Made by a program: the position numbers and the translations under genes
Shown here: positions 1 through 9,129 of the stretch, piece after piece
Numbering within the stretch: the stretch's first letter is position 1
Layout of the letters: every line of letters begins with the position of its first letter
Assembly (NCBI GenBank): GCA_016934395.1
Contig: JAFGSZ010000086.1
Coordinates: forward strand, 62,001-126,000
DNA from: Bacteroidales bacterium
GTDB taxonomy: Bacteria > Bacteroidota > Bacteroidia > Bacteroidales > UBA10428
Direction of reading: 5' to 3'
Length of the DNA stretch: 64,000 bases
The notes under the pieces: generated by a model
What the model was told of the DNA's origin: nothing
The model's database searches: none
The model's input: the letters and a program-made list of their open reading frames with translations, nothing else

Positions 1-222
1 AGAAGTTATCACGGCAAAACCCACATCTGTCAGTTTAGAAGCCCAATTACCGTAACGGCTGCTGTGATCGCCCAAACCGTGTACCAGAATAATTAATCCT
101 TTAGGCTTATGCGCAGGCTGCCAGCTTTGAGCAAAAATTTTTATTCCGTCAAGGGTTTGCCAGTAATATTCTTTATGCTGTGATTCTTGTTTTTCAAACA
201 AATATTTCGACTCTGCTTTCAT
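1..222 (-). CDS. Alpha/beta hydrolase, monoacylglycerol lipase-like (N-terminal part)
   Basis: The gene starts at the ATG at 222 on the minus strand and runs off the left edge, so only the first 74 residues are visible. They contain LIILVHGLGDHSSRY (near residues 43-57), the oxyanion-hole HGxGxHS motif typical of monoacylglycerol lipase and lysophospholipase type hydrolases (Hydrolase_4 / S33 group). No signal peptide is visible, so a cytoplasmic lipase or esterase is likely. The catalytic Ser, Asp and His lie outside the window, so activity and exact substrate cannot be judged. It is divergent from yjbQ with about 110 bases between them. Confidence 0.75.
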   Translation of the reverse strand, partial: MKAESKYLFEKQESQHKEYYWQTLDGIKIFAQSWQPAHKPKGLIILVHGLGDHSSRYGNWASKLTDVGFAVITS

Positions 223-331
223 CAAAATTATCAATTAGTATTCATCTGCTGCTTTAGTAATATTCAATTATTTTATCTTTATTTTTTTTATTACTGATAC
301 CTAAACTGAATAACGAAATAAAAATAACAAA

Positions 332-742
332 ATGCAGGAAGTTATACAAATTCAAACCACTAAACGAAATGGTCTTTATGATATTACTCATGAAGTTCAG
401 GAAATTCTTGAGCAAAGTAAGGTTGAAACCGGTGTGGTCTCTGTATACGTACAGGGCGCCACTGCAGCAATTATGATCCAGGAAAACTGGGATGAATCGG
501 TTCAAAATGATATGGTTTCACTGTTAAAAAAACTCGTCCCCACAGGAATATGGGAACACGACGCACAGGATGATAATGCCGATTCGCACCTGAAAGCCGG
601 ATTAATTGGCCCAAGTGAAACCATCCCCATAATTTCCGGGCAACTTGGTCTTTCGACCTGGCAAAATATTTTTTTATGTGAATTTGACGGGCCCAGGAAT
701 GAACGAAGAATAGTAGTAACAATTTTTGATTCGGTAAAATAG
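332..742 (+). CDS. YjbQ family protein (UPF0047)
   Basis: This 136-residue protein is a full-length member of the YjbQ/UPF0047 family. The diagnostic C-terminal half is present: IWEHDAQDDNADSHLKAG (around residues 73-90), then a G-Q-L-x-L-x-TWQ-x-I-F-L-x-EFDGPR stretch ending in a conserved arginine-rich strand. Members form small trimers, and some have been reported to show weak thiamine-phosphate synthase activity. The in vivo role is unsettled, and I would not infer thiamine synthesis from this gene alone, although thiL lies 10 kb away. It ends 9 bases from the convergent queG, leaving little room for terminators. Confidence 0.85.
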   Translation: MQEVIQIQTTKRNGLYDITHEVQEILEQSKVETGVVSVYVQGATAAIMIQENWDESVQNDMVSLLKKLVPTGIWEHDAQDDNADSHLKAGLIGPSETIPIISGQLGLSTWQNIFLCEFDGPRNERRIVVTIFDSVK

Positions 743-751
743 AACATAATA

Positions 752-1678
752 TTAGTCTTTTAAAAAATCAAGGTTCCGTTTTAAGCCTTCAAATTTTGCC
801 CGTTTTACCGCCGACTTCTTAAACATGATGTTATACCTTTTTTCATCAAGATTCTCCCAATCCTGCTCTTTCATGTTAATAATTAAGGGATTGGGGGTAA
901 ATTCTTCAATCTTCGAAATTTTTACCTTTTTGTTCCAGGGGCACACATCCTGGCAAATATCGCAACCAAACGCCCAGTTTTTAAATTTCCCTTTATATTC
1001 TCCAGGGATTTCACCTTTGTTTTCTATGGTAAAATACGAAATGCATCTGCTCCCGTCAACAACCCGCGGGGCAATTATAGCCTTTGTAGGACAGGCCGTT
1101 ATGCATTTGTTGCAGCCACCACAAAGATCAGTGTTTAAAGGCTGGTCGTATTGAAGATTAATGTCTACAATCAGGGAACTAATAAATACAAACGACCCTT
1201 GTTTTGGGGAGATGAGGTTTGAATTTTTCCCGATCCAACCCAGGCCGGCAGCATTAGCCCAGGCCCTGTCGAGCACGGGAGCTGAATCCACAAATGCCCT
1301 GCCATGGGTATCCGGTATCAATTCCTGAATGTAAACCAACAGTTGTTTTAGTCGTTTTTTTAATACCTGATGATAATCTTCACCCAAAGCATATTTGGAA
1401 ATTTTTGGAACATCCGGTCCGGCTTGTTTTTCTCCGGGATAGTAATTGACAATTACGGAAATAACAGATTTTGCACCCTCAAGTAACCTGGTTGGATTTG
1501 TGCGTTTTTCGAAATGATTTTCCATGTATTGCATGGAACCGTGCATTCCCTTTATCAACCATTCTTCTAAACGTCCGGCATCATCTTTAAGGTATCCGGC
1601 TTTAGCAATACCACAGGCATCAAACCCTAAAGACAGGGCTTTACTTTTGATATTTTCAGATAAGGAATAAATATCCAT
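752..1678 (-). CDS. queG: Epoxyqueuosine reductase QueG
   Basis: QueG performs the last step of queuosine synthesis, reducing epoxyqueuosine to queuosine in the anticodon loop of GUN-type tRNAs, using cobalamin and two 4Fe-4S clusters. The 308-residue product has the catalytic-region [11 protein letters not shown] (131-141), a first cluster motif with C186, C189, C192 and C196, and a second with C239, C242 and C246, plus C212. It is shorter than the E. coli enzyme and lacks its long C-terminal repeat region, which I believe is usual for Bacteroidota copies. It lies 52 bases downstream of infB on the same strand and is probably the last gene of the rimP-nusA-infB unit. A queuosine-precursor transporter sits at 25790-26491. 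Confidence 0.93.
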   Translation of the reverse strand: MDIYSLSENIKSKALSLGFDACGIAKAGYLKDDAGRLEEWLIKGMHGSMQYMENHFEKRTNPTRLLEGAKSVISVIVNYYPGEKQAGPDVPKISKYALGEDYHQVLKKRLKQLLVYIQELIPDTHGRAFVDSAPVLDRAWANAAGLGWIGKNSNLISPKQGSFVFISSLIVDINLQYDQPLNTDLCGGCNKCITACPTKAIIAPRVVDGSRCISYFTIENKGEIPGEYKGKFKNWAFGCDICQDVCPWNKKVKISKIEEFTPNPLIINMKEQDWENLDEKRYNIMFKKSAVKRAKFEGLKRNLDFLKD

Positions 1679-1730
1679 TCTGGTTGGGAATATGACAGAC
1701 GGGGCCTAAAATTCCCGGAAAGTATATGAA

Positions 1731-4721
1731 TTACAATTTTTTCTTGACTTCAAATTCCTGGAATCCTTCAATAAAATCGCCTTCTTTCAAATCATTATAA
1801 TTCTTTATATTTAATCCACATTCAAGGCCACTCACAACTTCTTTGACATCATCCTTAAACCGCTTTAATGATCCTAACTCTCCGGTATAAACAACAATCC
1901 CTTCACGTATTATCCGTACTTTTGATTCGCGTTTTATTTTACCTTCTTTTACCATACAACCTGCAATGGTACCCACTTTGGTAATTTTAAAAACTTCCCT
2001 AACCTCTAATGTTGCGGTAATTTCTTCTCTTATTTCAGGTGACAACATTCCTTCCATCGCTGATTTAATCTGCTCAATAGCATCGTAAATTATAGAATAG
2101 ATACGAACGTCTATTTCTTCTTTTTCAGCGAGCTTTCTTGCCTGCATCGAAGGCCTAACCTGGAATCCGATAACAATGGCATTTGATGCTGCAGCCAACA
2201 ATACATCACCTTCAGAAATTTGCCCGACCGCTTTATGAATTATATTTACCTGAATTTCTTCTGTGGAGAGTTTAAGCAATGAATCAGACAGCGCTTCAAC
2301 CGAACCATCCACATCGGCCTTAACAATAATATTTAATTCCTGGAAATTACCAATGGCTATACGACGTCCAATTTCATCTAGAGTAATATGTTTTTGAGTA
2401 CGTATCCCCTGTTCACGTTGCAGTTGCTCGCGTTTGTTGGCAATATCCCTGGCTTCTTTATCGCTTTCCATAACATTAAATTTATCCCCGGCCTGAGGCG
2501 CTCCGTCAAGACCGAGAATTAATGCGGGAATTGCCGGCCCAGCTTCATCAATACGTTTTCCCCGTTCGTTAAACATTGCCTTTACATGCCCGCTATGTGT
2601 ACCGGCCAAAACTACATCTCCCATATGCAATGAACCGGCCTCTACTAAAATAGTGGTAACATATCCGCGGCCTTTATCCAATGAAGATTCAATTACAGTT
2701 CCGGTAGCCTTTTTATCCGGATTGGCTTTTAGTTCAAGCAATTCTGCTTCGAGTAATACTTTTTCGAGCAATACATCAATATTTTTCCCACTTTTAGCCG
2801 ATACTTCCTGAGACTGATATTTGCCTCCCCAATCTTCAACAAGAATATTCATGTTGGCTAGTTCTTCTTTAACTTTTTCAGGATTTGCCGTAGGTTTATC
2901 AATTTTATTAATTGCAAATACCATGGGGACCCCTGCTGCCTGGGCATGATTGATCGCTTCAACTGTTTGAGGTTTAACGCCATCATCGGCAGCAACAACA
3001 ATAATAGCGATATCAGTAATTTGGGCGCCACGTGCACGCATGGCGGTAAAAGCTTCATGTCCCGGTGTATCCAGGAAAGTAATTTTTCTTCCATCCTTCA
3101 AATCAACTCCATATGCCCCGATATGCTGGGTTATTCCACCAGCTTCACCGCCAATTACATTTGTATCCCTCACATAATCCAGAAGTTTTGTTTTACCATG
3201 GTCAACATGGCCCATAACGGTAACAATCGGGGGTCTTGGTTTCAGGTCTTCCTCACTGTCTTCTTCTTCATATATTGATTCCTGAATATCAATGCTTACA
3301 AATTGCACTTTATAATTAAATTCATCAGCTACAATGGCCATAGTTTCGGCATCGAGACGCTGATTAATTGAAACAAACAATCCAAGACTCATACAAGTTG
3401 CGATAACCTCAGTAGCCGCAACATTCATCATTGAGGCTAGTTCGTTTACTGTAACAAATTCAGTAACTTTTAGTACATTCTTTTCCTGTTCGTGTAACTG
3501 TTCCTCTTCTAATTGTCGCTGAGAAAATGCTTCACGTTTATCTCTTCTGTGTTTTGACCCTTTAGATTTTCCTTTTGATGTGAGCCGTGCCAGAGTATCC
3601 TTTATTTGACGCTGAACGTCCTCTTCACTTACTTCGTGCCTGAATTGTCTTTTCCCTTTCTTATCTTTCTTTATTGGTTCTTTAGGTTTTTCTCTGGCTG
3701 GTTTTGGCGCTCCTTTTTTCTCCTCTCCAATAACAACTCTTTCCTTATCTTTTTTAATTCTTTTTCTTTTTTTCTTTCGATCATGATAATCGTCTGATGC
3801 AGATTTTTTCTCCGGTAAGTCCATTTTACCAACAACCTTGGGGCCATTAAGTTTTTGAACTCCTGATTTTAAGAGATTATCCTTATCTCCCTCGCTTTTC
3901 GGTTCTGCTTTATCTATAGATCCTTCTGTTGTAATTTCTTCGGCTTCTTCCTTGCCCTTATCTGCCGCTTTATTTTTGGGGGTTAATCTTAATTTCCGTT
4001 CTTCGTCTTTCTGTTCCTTAGTTTTTCTAAGAGGCCGGGTTCTTTGATTCATTAACGACAGATCAATTTTACCAACAACCTTAACCTCCATCTCTTTTTT
4101 CTCGATATTAGAGATTTCCTTTTCTTCCGGCACTTCGATTTCAGCTTCAGCTTCAACTATTTCTTCAGATTTTTTATCTTCAGTTTTAACTGTTTCCTTA
4201 ATTTTTTCCTTTGCTACCGGTTCCTCTTTCTTCTCAGTTTGTTCAGGTTTTTCAGGTTTTTTCGATACTTCAGGTGATTTTTCAACCGTAATTTCTTCTT
4301 TAGGTTTTTTTGTTTGAGAAGGTTTCTCTACGTCCATCTTCCCAATTATATTCAAACCTATACTCTTTTTTTCGAGTTGCTTTTCGGTTTCGGTTTCAAA
4401 TATCGGTGGTACAGGTTTTTCTGTTGCAATAGTATCTTCTATAGCATTTTCTTCAGTTTCTTCACTATCTATATCGTTAATAGAAACCGTTTCATGTCTT
4501 TCCCTTAAATGACGCAGATTTACTCTTTCCGATTCTTTTTTAACGGATAAATCTGTACTAAATTCTTCAAGCAACAATGCGTATTGTTCAGGCGTAACTT
4601 TAGTATTAGGATTGGAATCTATATTCACCTTCTTTTTCTGCAGGAATTCCACAATTGTGGAAATCCCCACATTAAACTCCCGGGCAATTTTACTCAATCG
4701 TGTTGCTTTGTCTTGCGTCAT
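1731..4721 (-). CDS. infB: Translation initiation factor IF-2
   Basis: IF-2 is the GTPase that brings initiator fMet-tRNA to the 30S subunit and promotes subunit joining. The 996-residue protein has an IF2_N module at its start (about residues 5-50), a long charged linker rich in Lys, Glu and Pro (about 60-400), a second IF2_N-like module (about 415-465) and the GTPase core from about 495. G1 is GHVDHGKT (504-511), followed by the DTPGHE and NKID motifs and the C-terminal beta-barrel domains that bind fMet-tRNA. The linker carries three copies of a short G-K-hydrophobic-D motif near residues 124-131, 214-221 and 295-302. It is 75 bases downstream of nusA. Confidence 0.98.
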   Translation of the reverse strand: MTQDKATRLSKIAREFNVGISTIVEFLQKKKVNIDSNPNTKVTPEQYALLLEEFSTDLSVKKESERVNLRHLRERHETVSINDIDSEETEENAIEDTIATEKPVPPIFETETEKQLEKKSIGLNIIGKMDVEKPSQTKKPKEEITVEKSPEVSKKPEKPEQTEKKEEPVAKEKIKETVKTEDKKSEEIVEAEAEIEVPEEKEISNIEKKEMEVKVVGKIDLSLMNQRTRPLRKTKEQKDEERKLRLTPKNKAADKGKEEAEEITTEGSIDKAEPKSEGDKDNLLKSGVQKLNGPKVVGKMDLPEKKSASDDYHDRKKKRKRIKKDKERVVIGEEKKGAPKPAREKPKEPIKKDKKGKRQFRHEVSEEDVQRQIKDTLARLTSKGKSKGSKHRRDKREAFSQRQLEEEQLHEQEKNVLKVTEFVTVNELASMMNVAATEVIATCMSLGLFVSINQRLDAETMAIVADEFNYKVQFVSIDIQESIYEEEDSEEDLKPRPPIVTVMGHVDHGKTKLLDYVRDTNVIGGEAGGITQHIGAYGVDLKDGRKITFLDTPGHEAFTAMRARGAQITDIAIIVVAADDGVKPQTVEAINHAQAAGVPMVFAINKIDKPTANPEKVKEELANMNILVEDWGGKYQSQEVSAKSGKNIDVLLEKVLLEAELLELKANPDKKATGTVIESSLDKGRGYVTTILVEAGSLHMGDVVLAGTHSGHVKAMFNERGKRIDEAGPAIPALILGLDGAPQAGDKFNVMESDKEARDIANKREQLQREQGIRTQKHITLDEIGRRIAIGNFQELNIIVKADVDGSVEALSDSLLKLSTEEIQVNIIHKAVGQISEGDVLLAAASNAIVIGFQVRPSMQARKLAEKEEIDVRIYSIIYDAIEQIKSAMEGMLSPEIREEITATLEVREVFKITKVGTIAGCMVKEGKIKRESKVRIIREGIVVYTGELGSLKRFKDDVKEVVSGLECGLNIKNYNDLKEGDFIEGFQEFEVKKKL

Positions 4722-4796
4722 ATTAAAATTCTCTAATTACTTGAAATCTAATAATAAAATCAATAAAAACCGCTAATATATAATTAATACCTCGAA

Positions 4797-6035
4797 TTAT
4801 TCAAATTCTGCCTTTAAAATTTTAATGACTTCTTTTATAGTCTCTTCCTCAAGATCGGTCCTTTTAACCAGATCTTCCACGTTCAAATTAAGTACACTTT
4901 TAGCCGTATCGCAACCAATGGATTTTAATTCATCAAGTACCCAGCTATCAATTTCATCAGCAAATTCTTCGAGGTTCACATCCTCATCATCTTCTACATC
5001 GGTTTCACGATATACGTCTATTTCATAACCTGTAAGCTGACCGGCCAGTTTAATATTTAACCCTCCTTTACCAATTGCAAGAGAAACTTCGGTAGATTTA
5101 AGATAAACCTCTGCCCGTTTGGTTTCTTCATTAATTTTAATGGAAGTAATTTTTGCCGGACTTAAAGAACGGGTAATAAAAAGCTGAATGTTGTTAGTGA
5201 AATTAATTACGTCGATATTTTCATTTTTTAATTCTCTTACTATCCCATGAATACGCGAACCTTTCATACCCACACATGCTCCAACAGGATCAATTCTTTC
5301 ATCGTAGGATTCCACAGCAATCTTTGCACGTTCGCCGGGGACCCTTACAATTTTTTTAATGGTAATTAACCCGTCAAATATTTCCGGTACCTCAAGTTCA
5401 AACAATCGTTCTAAAAATACCGGTGATGTTCTGGACAGGATAATCAGCGGATTATTGTTTCTCATTTCCACTTTAATAACCACAGCCCTTATGGAATCTC
5501 CCTTTCTGAAATAATCAGAAGGAATTTGTTCAGTTTTTGGCAGGATCAGTTCATTCCCGTCTTCATCCAATACCAGGATCTCACGTTTCCAAATCTGGTA
5601 TACTTCACCAGTAACCACCTCACCGATCCGGTCGCGATAATGCAGGTAAATATTGTTTTTCTCAAGGTCTAAAATCCTTGATGTAAGATTTTGACGCAAT
5701 GCAAGAATAGCCCGTCTGCCAAAATCCAGAAATTTAACTTCATCCGTTACATCTTCGCCAACTTCATAATCCCCGTCGATTTTTTTTGCCTCCGATAAAG
5801 TGATTTGCAGGTTCGGATCTTCAATTTTATCGTCTTCAACCACTTCCCGGTTTCTCCAGATTTCAAAATCACCCTTATCAATATTAATAATAACATCAAA
5901 GTTTTCGTCAGTACCGAATCTTTTAATCAGCATTCCACGGAATACGTCCTCCAGAACACTCATCATGGTTGCCCTGTCTATATTTTTTAGTTCTTTGAAC
6001 TCAGAAAAAGTCTCAATCAAATTAATATTTTCCAT
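4797..6035 (-). CDS. nusA: Transcription termination/antitermination factor NusA
   Basis: NusA binds RNA polymerase and nascent RNA and modulates pausing, termination and antitermination. The 412-residue product has the N-terminal RNAP-binding domain (about 1-125), an S1 domain (about 130-200) and paired KH domains with GMKGSRI (KH1) and GKGGLNIK (KH2). An acidic stretch (DVEDDEDVNLEEFADE) is followed by a helical C-terminal segment ending in a helix-hairpin-helix-like region. It sits between rimP (27-base gap) and infB (75-base gap), the widely conserved order. Autoregulation of this operon by NusA is known in E. coli. Whether it happens here is inference, but the leader stem-loop at 6555-6576 would be a candidate site. 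Confidence 0.98.
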   Translation of the reverse strand: MENINLIETFSEFKELKNIDRATMMSVLEDVFRGMLIKRFGTDENFDVIINIDKGDFEIWRNREVVEDDKIEDPNLQITLSEAKKIDGDYEVGEDVTDEVKFLDFGRRAILALRQNLTSRILDLEKNNIYLHYRDRIGEVVTGEVYQIWKREILVLDEDGNELILPKTEQIPSDYFRKGDSIRAVVIKVEMRNNNPLIILSRTSPVFLERLFELEVPEIFDGLITIKKIVRVPGERAKIAVESYDERIDPVGACVGMKGSRIHGIVRELKNENIDVINFTNNIQLFITRSLSPAKITSIKINEETKRAEVYLKSTEVSLAIGKGGLNIKLAGQLTGYEIDVYRETDVEDDEDVNLEEFADEIDSWVLDELKSIGCDTAKSVLNLNVEDLVKRTDLEEETIKEVIKILKAEFE

Positions 6036-6062
6036 TCTTTTAATACTTTAAAATAATTTATA

Positions 6063-6530
6063 TTACCTAAATGTAATAACAACTTTTGCCAATTTAATGT
6101 TAATAAAATCTATTATATGTTCTTCTTTTTCAATACTTTTTTTCTTTGATCCGCTTTTTTTAACCTTATTAACCGTTTCGATTCTTATTGCTTCATTTTC
6201 AACGGCTATAAGGCGGCCTTTATATTCAACGTCATCATTGGTTACTATTTGTAATTCCCTGCCAATATTCTTTTCATATTGAACTTTAATTTTTAATGGT
6301 TCATCGAGCCCGGGAGATGATACTTCCAATTCATAATCTTCCTTTTCCCGGTCCAGGTTTGATTCTACAAACCTGCTGATACCCACACATTGATCAATTG
6401 TTACCCCCGCTAAACTGTCAACTAGAATCAAAATTTTATTTGATGGGGAAATTTTTAAATTCACTAAAAATAAATTTCTGGATTTTAATTCCTCACTTAA
6501 CAATTGTTTTAATTCAGTATCATTATACAT
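6063..6530 (-). CDS. rimP: Ribosome maturation factor RimP
   Basis: RimP assists maturation of the 30S subunit. The 155-residue protein is the usual length and shows the N-terminal alpha/beta domain with the VDSLAGVTIDQCVGISRFVE segment (about 53-72), the characteristic YELEVSSPGLDEPLK motif (about 82-96), and the C-terminal SH3-like barrel. It is the first gene of the rimP-nusA-infB-queG unit. A TAATTTTG promoter box lies at 6607-6600 with an upstream TTG 20 bases away, and the roughly 60-base leader contains a strong stem-loop. The Lys-rich insert KVKKSGSKKKSIEKEEH before the last strand is a lineage detail. Confidence 0.95.
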   Translation of the reverse strand: MYNDTELKQLLSEELKSRNLFLVNLKISPSNKILILVDSLAGVTIDQCVGISRFVESNLDREKEDYELEVSSPGLDEPLKIKVQYEKNIGRELQIVTNDDVEYKGRLIAVENEAIRIETVNKVKKSGSKKKSIEKEEHIIDFINIKLAKVVITFR

Positions 6531-6554
6531 TACACTTTACCTTATTGTAGCAAA

Positions 6555-6576
6555 ATAGGGGACTATTGTCCCCTAT
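6555..6576 (-). promoter_or_regulatory. Leader stem-loop upstream of rimP-nusA-infB
   Basis: A perfect 9-bp stem, ATAGGGGAC / GTCCCCTAT, with a 4-base loop lies 25-46 bases upstream of the rimP start. Reading toward rimP, the stem is followed by TTTTGC, a short T run. It sits inside the predicted 5' untranslated leader, after the -7 box at 6607-6600. It could be a weak intrinsic terminator (attenuator), an mRNA-stabilising 5' hairpin or a protein-binding site. The T run is short, so I do not call it a terminator. Confidence 0.55.
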
Positions 6577-6599
6577 CCTTTTTATCCTGCATTTGCCTG

Positions 6600-6630
6600 C
6601 AAAATTAAAAATAAACATTTAAAAGAACAA
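6600..6630 (-). promoter_or_regulatory. Promoter of the rimP-nusA-infB operon
   Basis: On the minus strand a TTG (6630-6628) is followed after 20 bases by TAATTTTG (6607-6600), matching the Bacteroidota housekeeping promoter pattern TTTG or TTG - N19-21 - TAnnTTTG. Transcription would begin near 6593, giving a leader of about 60 bases that contains the stem-loop at 6555-6576. Confidence 0.6.
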
Positions 6631-6699
6631 CATATGTGTTAAAATATTTATATATTTCGTTGTATTATTTTATACTAACCTACTTTCAGCAGCAGTATA

Positions 6700-7950
6700 G
6701 TGGAAAAGCCCGCCTATAACAAGAAGAAAATAATTAATGACCCTGTATACGGTTTTATTACCATTCCTTTTGAAATTGTGTACGATTTAATTGAGCACCC
6801 TTACTTTCAAAGATTAAGAAGAATCAGGCAATTAGGATTAACACATTATGTATACCCGGGGGCCAATCACACCCGGTTTCAACATGCTATTGGAGCCGTA
6901 TACCTTATGAGCCAGGCAATCCAGAATATCCGTTTAAAAGGATGGGAAATTACTACCGAAGAAGCCGAAGCGGTTACGGTGGCTATTTTATTACACGATA
7001 TCGGGCATGGTCCTTTTTCTCATGCTCTCGAAGAAAGTATTATTGAAAATATTAATCACGAGCAACTTTCAGCATTAATAATGGATCAGTTAAACCTTGA
7101 ATATAATGGTAAACTTGATCTCGCCCTGAAAATTTTTAATAACACCTATCCCAAAAAGTTCCTGCATCAGTTAGTGTCCAGTCAGCTGGATATGGACCGC
7201 CTTGATTATTTGAAACGTGATAGTTTTTTTACAGGGGTTACAGAAGGCGGAATCGGATCAGACAGAATTATTAAGATGCTAAATGTTGTTGATGATAAGC
7301 TTGTGGTAGAAGCAAAGGGAATCTATTCTATCGAGGATTTTCTAATTGCACGGCGCCTGATGTACTGGCAGGTGTACTTTCATAAAACCGTGCTGGCATC
7401 AGAAAATCTTTTGATGAAAACCTTGAAGCGCGCAAAATTTATTGCCCGGCGCGATAAGACAATTGACGGAACAGGCCCTTTAAAATATTTTTTATTTAAC
7501 TATTTCCAGACCAATGATATAAACAAACATTTACCTGAAATTATTAAAAACTTTAGCCTGCTTGATGATAATGATATATTTGCTTCGGCAAAAATGTGGT
7601 CTTCACATAATGATTATACCCTGGCTACCCTGTCGCAAAATTTAATAAACAGAAAACTCCCAAAAATAATTGTCCAGGATAAACCCTTTGTTCCCGAAAA
7701 AATCCGGAAATTATTACAAAATATTTCAAAAATACTCCCAATACCCGCTGATGAACTGCATTATTTTGTGTTTGACGGTATTATTGAAAACAATGCCTAC
7801 AATGCCGCTAAAAATAAAATAAAGATCCTTTACAATGATAATTCAATTGTTGATGTTGAAAAATCATCGGATATTTTAAATGTCTCAGGTCTCTATCAGA
7901 ATGTGAAAAAATATTTTTTATGTTACCCTAAAGATTGTGGAACAGAATAA
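6700..7950 (+). CDS. HD-domain phosphohydrolase
   Basis: The 416-residue protein starts at a GTG; no ATG upstream fits, and MEKPAYNKKKIINDPVYGFI is the normal family N-terminus. It has the complete HD metal-binding set: H57/H62 in NHTRFQHAIGA, the HD pair at H99-D100 in LLHDIGHGPFSHALE, and the distal Asp in SQLDMDRLDYLKRD (about 163-175). This is the dGTPase/SAMHD1-like branch of HD hydrolases, so a (d)NTP or phosphoester hydrolase is likely. The real substrate of these Bacteroidota proteins is not established. It lies 33 bases upstream of lpxD, but lpxD has its own promoter, so the link to lipid A is positional only. Confidence 0.85.
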   Translation: MEKPAYNKKKIINDPVYGFITIPFEIVYDLIEHPYFQRLRRIRQLGLTHYVYPGANHTRFQHAIGAVYLMSQAIQNIRLKGWEITTEEAEAVTVAILLHDIGHGPFSHALEESIIENINHEQLSALIMDQLNLEYNGKLDLALKIFNNTYPKKFLHQLVSSQLDMDRLDYLKRDSFFTGVTEGGIGSDRIIKMLNVVDDKLVVEAKGIYSIEDFLIARRLMYWQVYFHKTVLASENLLMKTLKRAKFIARRDKTIDGTGPLKYFLFNYFQTNDINKHLPEIIKNFSLLDDNDIFASAKMWSSHNDYTLATLSQNLINRKLPKIIVQDKPFVPEKIRKLLQNISKILPIPADELHYFVFDGIIENNAYNAAKNKIKILYNDNSIVDVEKSSDILNVSGLYQNVKKYFLCYPKDCGTE

Positions 7951-7965
7951 TAATAATTAGTTTTG
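7935..7965 (+). promoter_or_regulatory. Promoter of lpxD
   Basis: TTG (7935-7937) is followed after 20 bases by TAGTTTTG (7958-7965), a good match to the Bacteroidota pattern. The expected start of transcription is near 7971. This rules out the GTG at 7963 as the lpxD start codon and supports the ATG at 7984. The -33 element lies inside the end of the HD gene. Confidence 0.6.
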
Positions 7966-7983
7966 TGCCCAAATTTAAAAAAC

Positions 7984-9024
7984 ATGGAATTTAAAGCTAT
8001 TACAATTGCAGAATTTTTACAGGGAGAGATTGTAGGGGATAAGGATGCCGTTGTATCGGATGTTTCGAGGATAGAAGAGGGAAAAGAAGGTACATTATCA
8101 TTTCTGGCAAATCCAAAATATGAAAAATATTTGTACGAAACAAAATCATCAGTTGTACTGATAAATAAAGATTTTAAGCTTTCACAAAAAATAAAACCCA
8201 CTTTGATAAAAGTTGATGATGCTTATCAGGCTTTTGCATCATTGCTTGATTTATATGCCCAGTCGATTCCTAAAAAAGTGGGGATAGATAAAGAAACGTT
8301 TATAGATGATTCCGCAGTACTGGGCGAAAACATGTACATTGGAGCATTTGCTTACATTGGTAAAGGTGTAAAAACCGGGAACAATGTAAAAATATATCCA
8401 CAGGTATATGTAGGAGATAATGTTACTATAGGCGACAACACTATTTTGTATCCGGGTGTTAAAATATACCACGATTGCCAAATAGGTGCGAATTGTATTA
8501 TTCATGCCAGCACAGTAATCGGATCGGATGGATTTGGTTTTGCTGCCCAGACAGAAAATAATGACTACAAAAAAATACCCCAGATTGGCAATGTAATCAT
8601 TGAAGATAATGTGGAAATCGGAAGTAATGTCTCAGTAGACCGGGCTACTATGGGATCTACCATTATTAGAAAAGGAGCCAAACTTGATAACCTTATCCAA
8701 ATTGCACACAATGTGGAAATAGGCGAAAATACCGTGATTGTAGCCCAGGCTGGAATTGCAGGTTCAACTAAAATTGGAAAAGACGGTATGATTGGTGCAC
8801 AAGCCGGTATAGTTGGACATATTAAACTCGCCAAAGGTGTTAAAGTGGGTGCACAATCAGGGGTTACCAATAATGTGGATAAAGAAGGTATTATTATTCT
8901 TGGATCACCTGCTACCGGATTTATGGATCAAAAACGATCACTTGCAGTATTTAAAAATCTTCCCGAATTGCTCCAGCGCATAAATACCCTTGAGAAAAAA
9001 TTAAATGATCTTTCAACCCAATAA
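7984..9024 (+). CDS. lpxD: UDP-3-O-acylglucosamine N-acyltransferase LpxD
   Basis: LpxD adds the N-linked hydroxyacyl chain in the third step of lipid A synthesis, using acyl-ACP. From the ATG at 7984 the protein has 346 residues: an N-terminal uridine-binding domain (about 1-105), then a left-handed parallel beta-helix of hexapeptide repeats (for example [20 protein letters not shown] and [20 protein letters not shown]), and a C-terminal helical tail. The catalytic-region histidine lies in the [11 protein letters not shown] turn. I chose the ATG at 7984 because an upstream in-frame GTG overlaps the promoter box and [14 protein letters not shown] is the usual N-terminus. lpxC-fabZ and lpxA follow on the same strand. 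Confidence 0.96.
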   Translation: MEFKAITIAEFLQGEIVGDKDAVVSDVSRIEEGKEGTLSFLANPKYEKYLYETKSSVVLINKDFKLSQKIKPTLIKVDDAYQAFASLLDLYAQSIPKKVGIDKETFIDDSAVLGENMYIGAFAYIGKGVKTGNNVKIYPQVYVGDNVTIGDNTILYPGVKIYHDCQIGANCIIHASTVIGSDGFGFAAQTENNDYKKIPQIGNVIIEDNVEIGSNVSVDRATMGSTIIRKGAKLDNLIQIAHNVEIGENTVIVAQAGIAGSTKIGKDGMIGAQAGIVGHIKLAKGVKVGAQSGVTNNVDKEGIIILGSPATGFMDQKRSLAVFKNLPELLQRINTLEKKLNDLSTQ

Positions 9025-9129
9025 TTATCGATTTTGGAAATTTACATCTGATTATTAGTTTTTTTTATAACTTGCGCCAATTTATTTATAATCCTGTTAA
9101 TGAATTGATATTAATCTAAATGAATTTCG

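Noticed and set aside
7963-7983. Upstream GTG start for lpxD
   Set aside because: The GTG overlaps a TAGTTTTG promoter box, and the expected N-terminus begins at the ATG at 7984.
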